A DNA stretch of 64,000 nt from Bacteroidota bacterium. Lineage in GTDB: Bacteria; Bacteroidota; Ignavibacteria; Ignavibacteriales; Melioribacteraceae. A program made the translations under genes and the position numbers. Where the stretch lies: the NCBI GenBank assembly GCA_023397505.1, contig JAEWUC010000001.1, positions 202,454 through 266,453 on the forward strand. The letters are read 5' to 3'. Position 1 is the stretch's first letter. Each line of letters opens with the position of its first letter. The notes beneath the pieces are model-generated. The model made no database searches, was not told the DNA's origin, and was given only the letters and a program-made list of their open reading frames with translations. Of this stretch, positions 63,127 through 64,000 are shown piece after piece.

Positions 63127-63687
63127 ATGAAAAAAAATCACAATTCAATTTTATTCTTGTCAAAATTAATCTTCAAAATATTTGTATTAAGTGCCTTAAT
63201 AGCCGTTACAACGATAGCACAGGAGAAATCACTGTCAGCGGACCGTGATTCTGTAATCAATGCTGCGAGGGAAATTATTAGTCATGTAAAATATTGTGCT
63301 CTTGTTACGTTCGATTCAGAAGGTACAGCCAATGTTAGAACAATGAACCCGTTTCCGCCGGAAGAAGATATGTGCGTTTGGATGGCTACTAACACAGATA
63401 CAAGAAAATATGAAGAGATTAAAAAAAATCCGAAGGTAAGTCTTTATTATGCAAACCATGCTTCGGCTGAAGGATATGTTACAATTACAGGCAAAGCAAT
63501 TCTAGTTAAGGATTCAGTTGAAATCCAAAAAAGAAAAAGGGAATACTGGAAACAGTCGTTCCCCGATATGAATAAACTAGTATTGATTAAAATAATTCCT
63601 CAAAGATTGGAAGTAGTAAACTATAAGCGTAAAATGTACGGTGCCGAAATTACATGGCTGGCACCGTTTGTTGAGTTTAAAAAGTAA
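63127..63687 (+). CDS. Exported pyridoxamine 5'-phosphate oxidase-like (FMN split-barrel) protein
   Basis: A 186-residue protein. Residues 1-34 form a signal peptide (KKNHN..., hydrophobic to about 30, then TTIAQ). The split-barrel domain follows: INAAREIISHVKYCALVTFDSEGTANVRTMNPFPPEEDMCVWMATNTDTRKYEEIKKNPKVSLYYANHASAEGYVTITGKAILV, ending in EWYK-like EITWLAPFVEF. Such domains bind FMN or related cofactors in the cytoplasm; export is unusual. A GGGGGA ribosome-binding site lies 4 bases upstream. It stands alone with a terminator after it. Confidence 0.8.
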   Translation: MKKNHNSILFLSKLIFKIFVLSALIAVTTIAQEKSLSADRDSVINAAREIISHVKYCALVTFDSEGTANVRTMNPFPPEEDMCVWMATNTDTRKYEEIKKNPKVSLYYANHASAEGYVTITGKAILVKDSVEIQKRKREYWKQSFPDMNKLVLIKIIPQRLEVVNYKRKMYGAEITWLAPFVEFKK

Positions 63688-63726
63688 GTATTTAGATTTT
63701 AGCATTGAGTAGGAAGGCTTTATGAC

Positions 63727-63760
63727 AAAATCCCATTTTATAGTGGGATTTTTGTTTTAT
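63727..63760 (+). terminator. Rho-independent terminator, probably bidirectional
   Basis: Perfect 9-bp stem (AAAATCCCA at 63727-63735 and TGGGATTTT at 63744-63752), 8-base loop, then TGTTTT on the plus strand. The last codons and stop of the convergent GIY-YIG gene lie inside it. Confidence 0.82.
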
Positions 63761-64000
63761 GAATACTCAGTCCAATGGAATCTAGAAAATCTCTGCCATG
63801 ATGGGTTTTGAAGAATTTCTCGCTCGCTAAAGCGTCATGTTTGTTTGTGAATTCTTCGGTATAAATTAATTGCAAAGGTCTGCGGTTTTTTGTGGATTTG
63901 ACTAAACCGGTTTCGTGTTCGCGAATTCTTCTTTCTAAATTATCAGTGCAGCCGATATAACGTTTAAAATCGATATTACTTCGCAAGATATAGACAGTAA
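63738..64000 (-). CDS. GIY-YIG domain endonuclease-like protein, 5' end outside window
   Basis: The minus-strand frame is open to the right edge (64000). Visible residues begin TVYILRSNIDFKRYIGCTDNLERRIREHETG, which is the GIY-YIG core with VYI and YIG strands and the catalytic arginine. It continues GLVKSTKNRRPLQLIYTEEFTNKHDALASEKFFK, with the family glutamate, and ends HKTKIPL. At 87 visible residues it is near the size of the small UPF0213-type single-domain proteins. An internal TTG at 63986 is not the true start. Its stop lies inside a terminator hairpin. Confidence 0.85.
   Translation of the reverse strand, partial: TVYILRSNIDFKRYIGCTDNLERRIREHETGLVKSTKNRRPLQLIYTEEFTNKHDALASEKFFKTHHGRDFLDSIGLSIHKTKIPL

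Noticed and set aside
1..64000. CRISPR array, tRNA, rRNA, prophage or insertion sequence
   Set aside because: No regular spacer repeats, no cloverleaf candidates, no rRNA-like stretch and no transposase or phage genes were recognised on either strand.

Overview
The window is one 64 kb stretch of an AT-rich bacterial chromosome, and nearly all of it is protein-coding. The best guess for its source is the class Ignavibacteria (Bacteroidota/Chlorobi group). A secreted subtilase ends in the NYPNPFNP-type C-terminal sorting domain of the type IX secretion system (T9SS). Two PorV/PorQ-like outer-membrane proteins, a DUF2911 protein, a DUF2851 protein and a bifunctional-nuclease/UVR protein are present. 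Several intergenic regions carry the Bacteroidota-type -7 promoter element TAnnTTTG. No rRNA, tRNA, CRISPR array, transposase or phage gene was seen. The assignment is inference from gene content and motifs, not from a marker-tree analysis.

Layout. 1-1804 (-): secreted protein with a degenerate phosphoesterase domain and a PQQ-type propeller, running off the left edge. 1963-5110 (+): four exported proteins for pectin breakdown (cupin, esterase, PL10 pectate lyase, SGNH esterase). 5107-11798 (-): orphan sensor kinase, then a Na+/solute symporter, an unlisted 44-residue membrane protein and a large PIG-L deacetylase, then a DUF2911 protein. 11995-25247 is mostly plus-strand housekeeping: ABC-F ATPase, LepA, signal peptidase I, the T9SS subtilase, an O-methyltransferase, UvrA, an AhpD-like protein and RdgB. 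An Rrf2 regulator and a YigZ protein sit inside it on the minus strand. 25298-29546 carries UbiE/MenG, a double cysteine-cluster protein on the opposite strand, and a KsgA-MgtE-PAP2 operon.

29676-40514 (+) is largely envelope-related: a GT2, an outer-membrane DUF1207-like protein and a site-2 protease. Next come a lipoprotein, a propeller protein with a C-terminal sorting-like domain and two PorV-like proteins. A FemAB/GNAT-like protein, a GT4 and a GT9 complete it. The SRP RNA gene follows at 40571-40665. 40739-53369 (+) holds a lytic transglycosylase, CTP synthase, a TPR protein, PurN-PurH, the complete MreBCD-PBP2-RodA elongation module and PyrF. 53441-57266 holds DUF2851 and, in reverse, an EtfB-EtfA-nuclease operon. 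57387-64000 holds ClpS, a divergent YchF-like protein, PepD, an acyl-CoA synthetase, an orphan lipoprotein, a hairpin-rich 371 bp gap, an exported FMN-barrel protein and a GIY-YIG protein cut by the right edge.

Things most worth a second look: the metal-ligand-free phosphoesterase/propeller fusion at 1-1804; the 44-residue membrane protein between the symporter and the PIG-L deacetylase; the double cysteine-cluster protein at 26037; the YchF paralogue that has lost its GTPase motifs; a short repeat that appears inside the T9SS sorting domain and again between genes; and several intergenic long hairpins that look like small dispersed elements.
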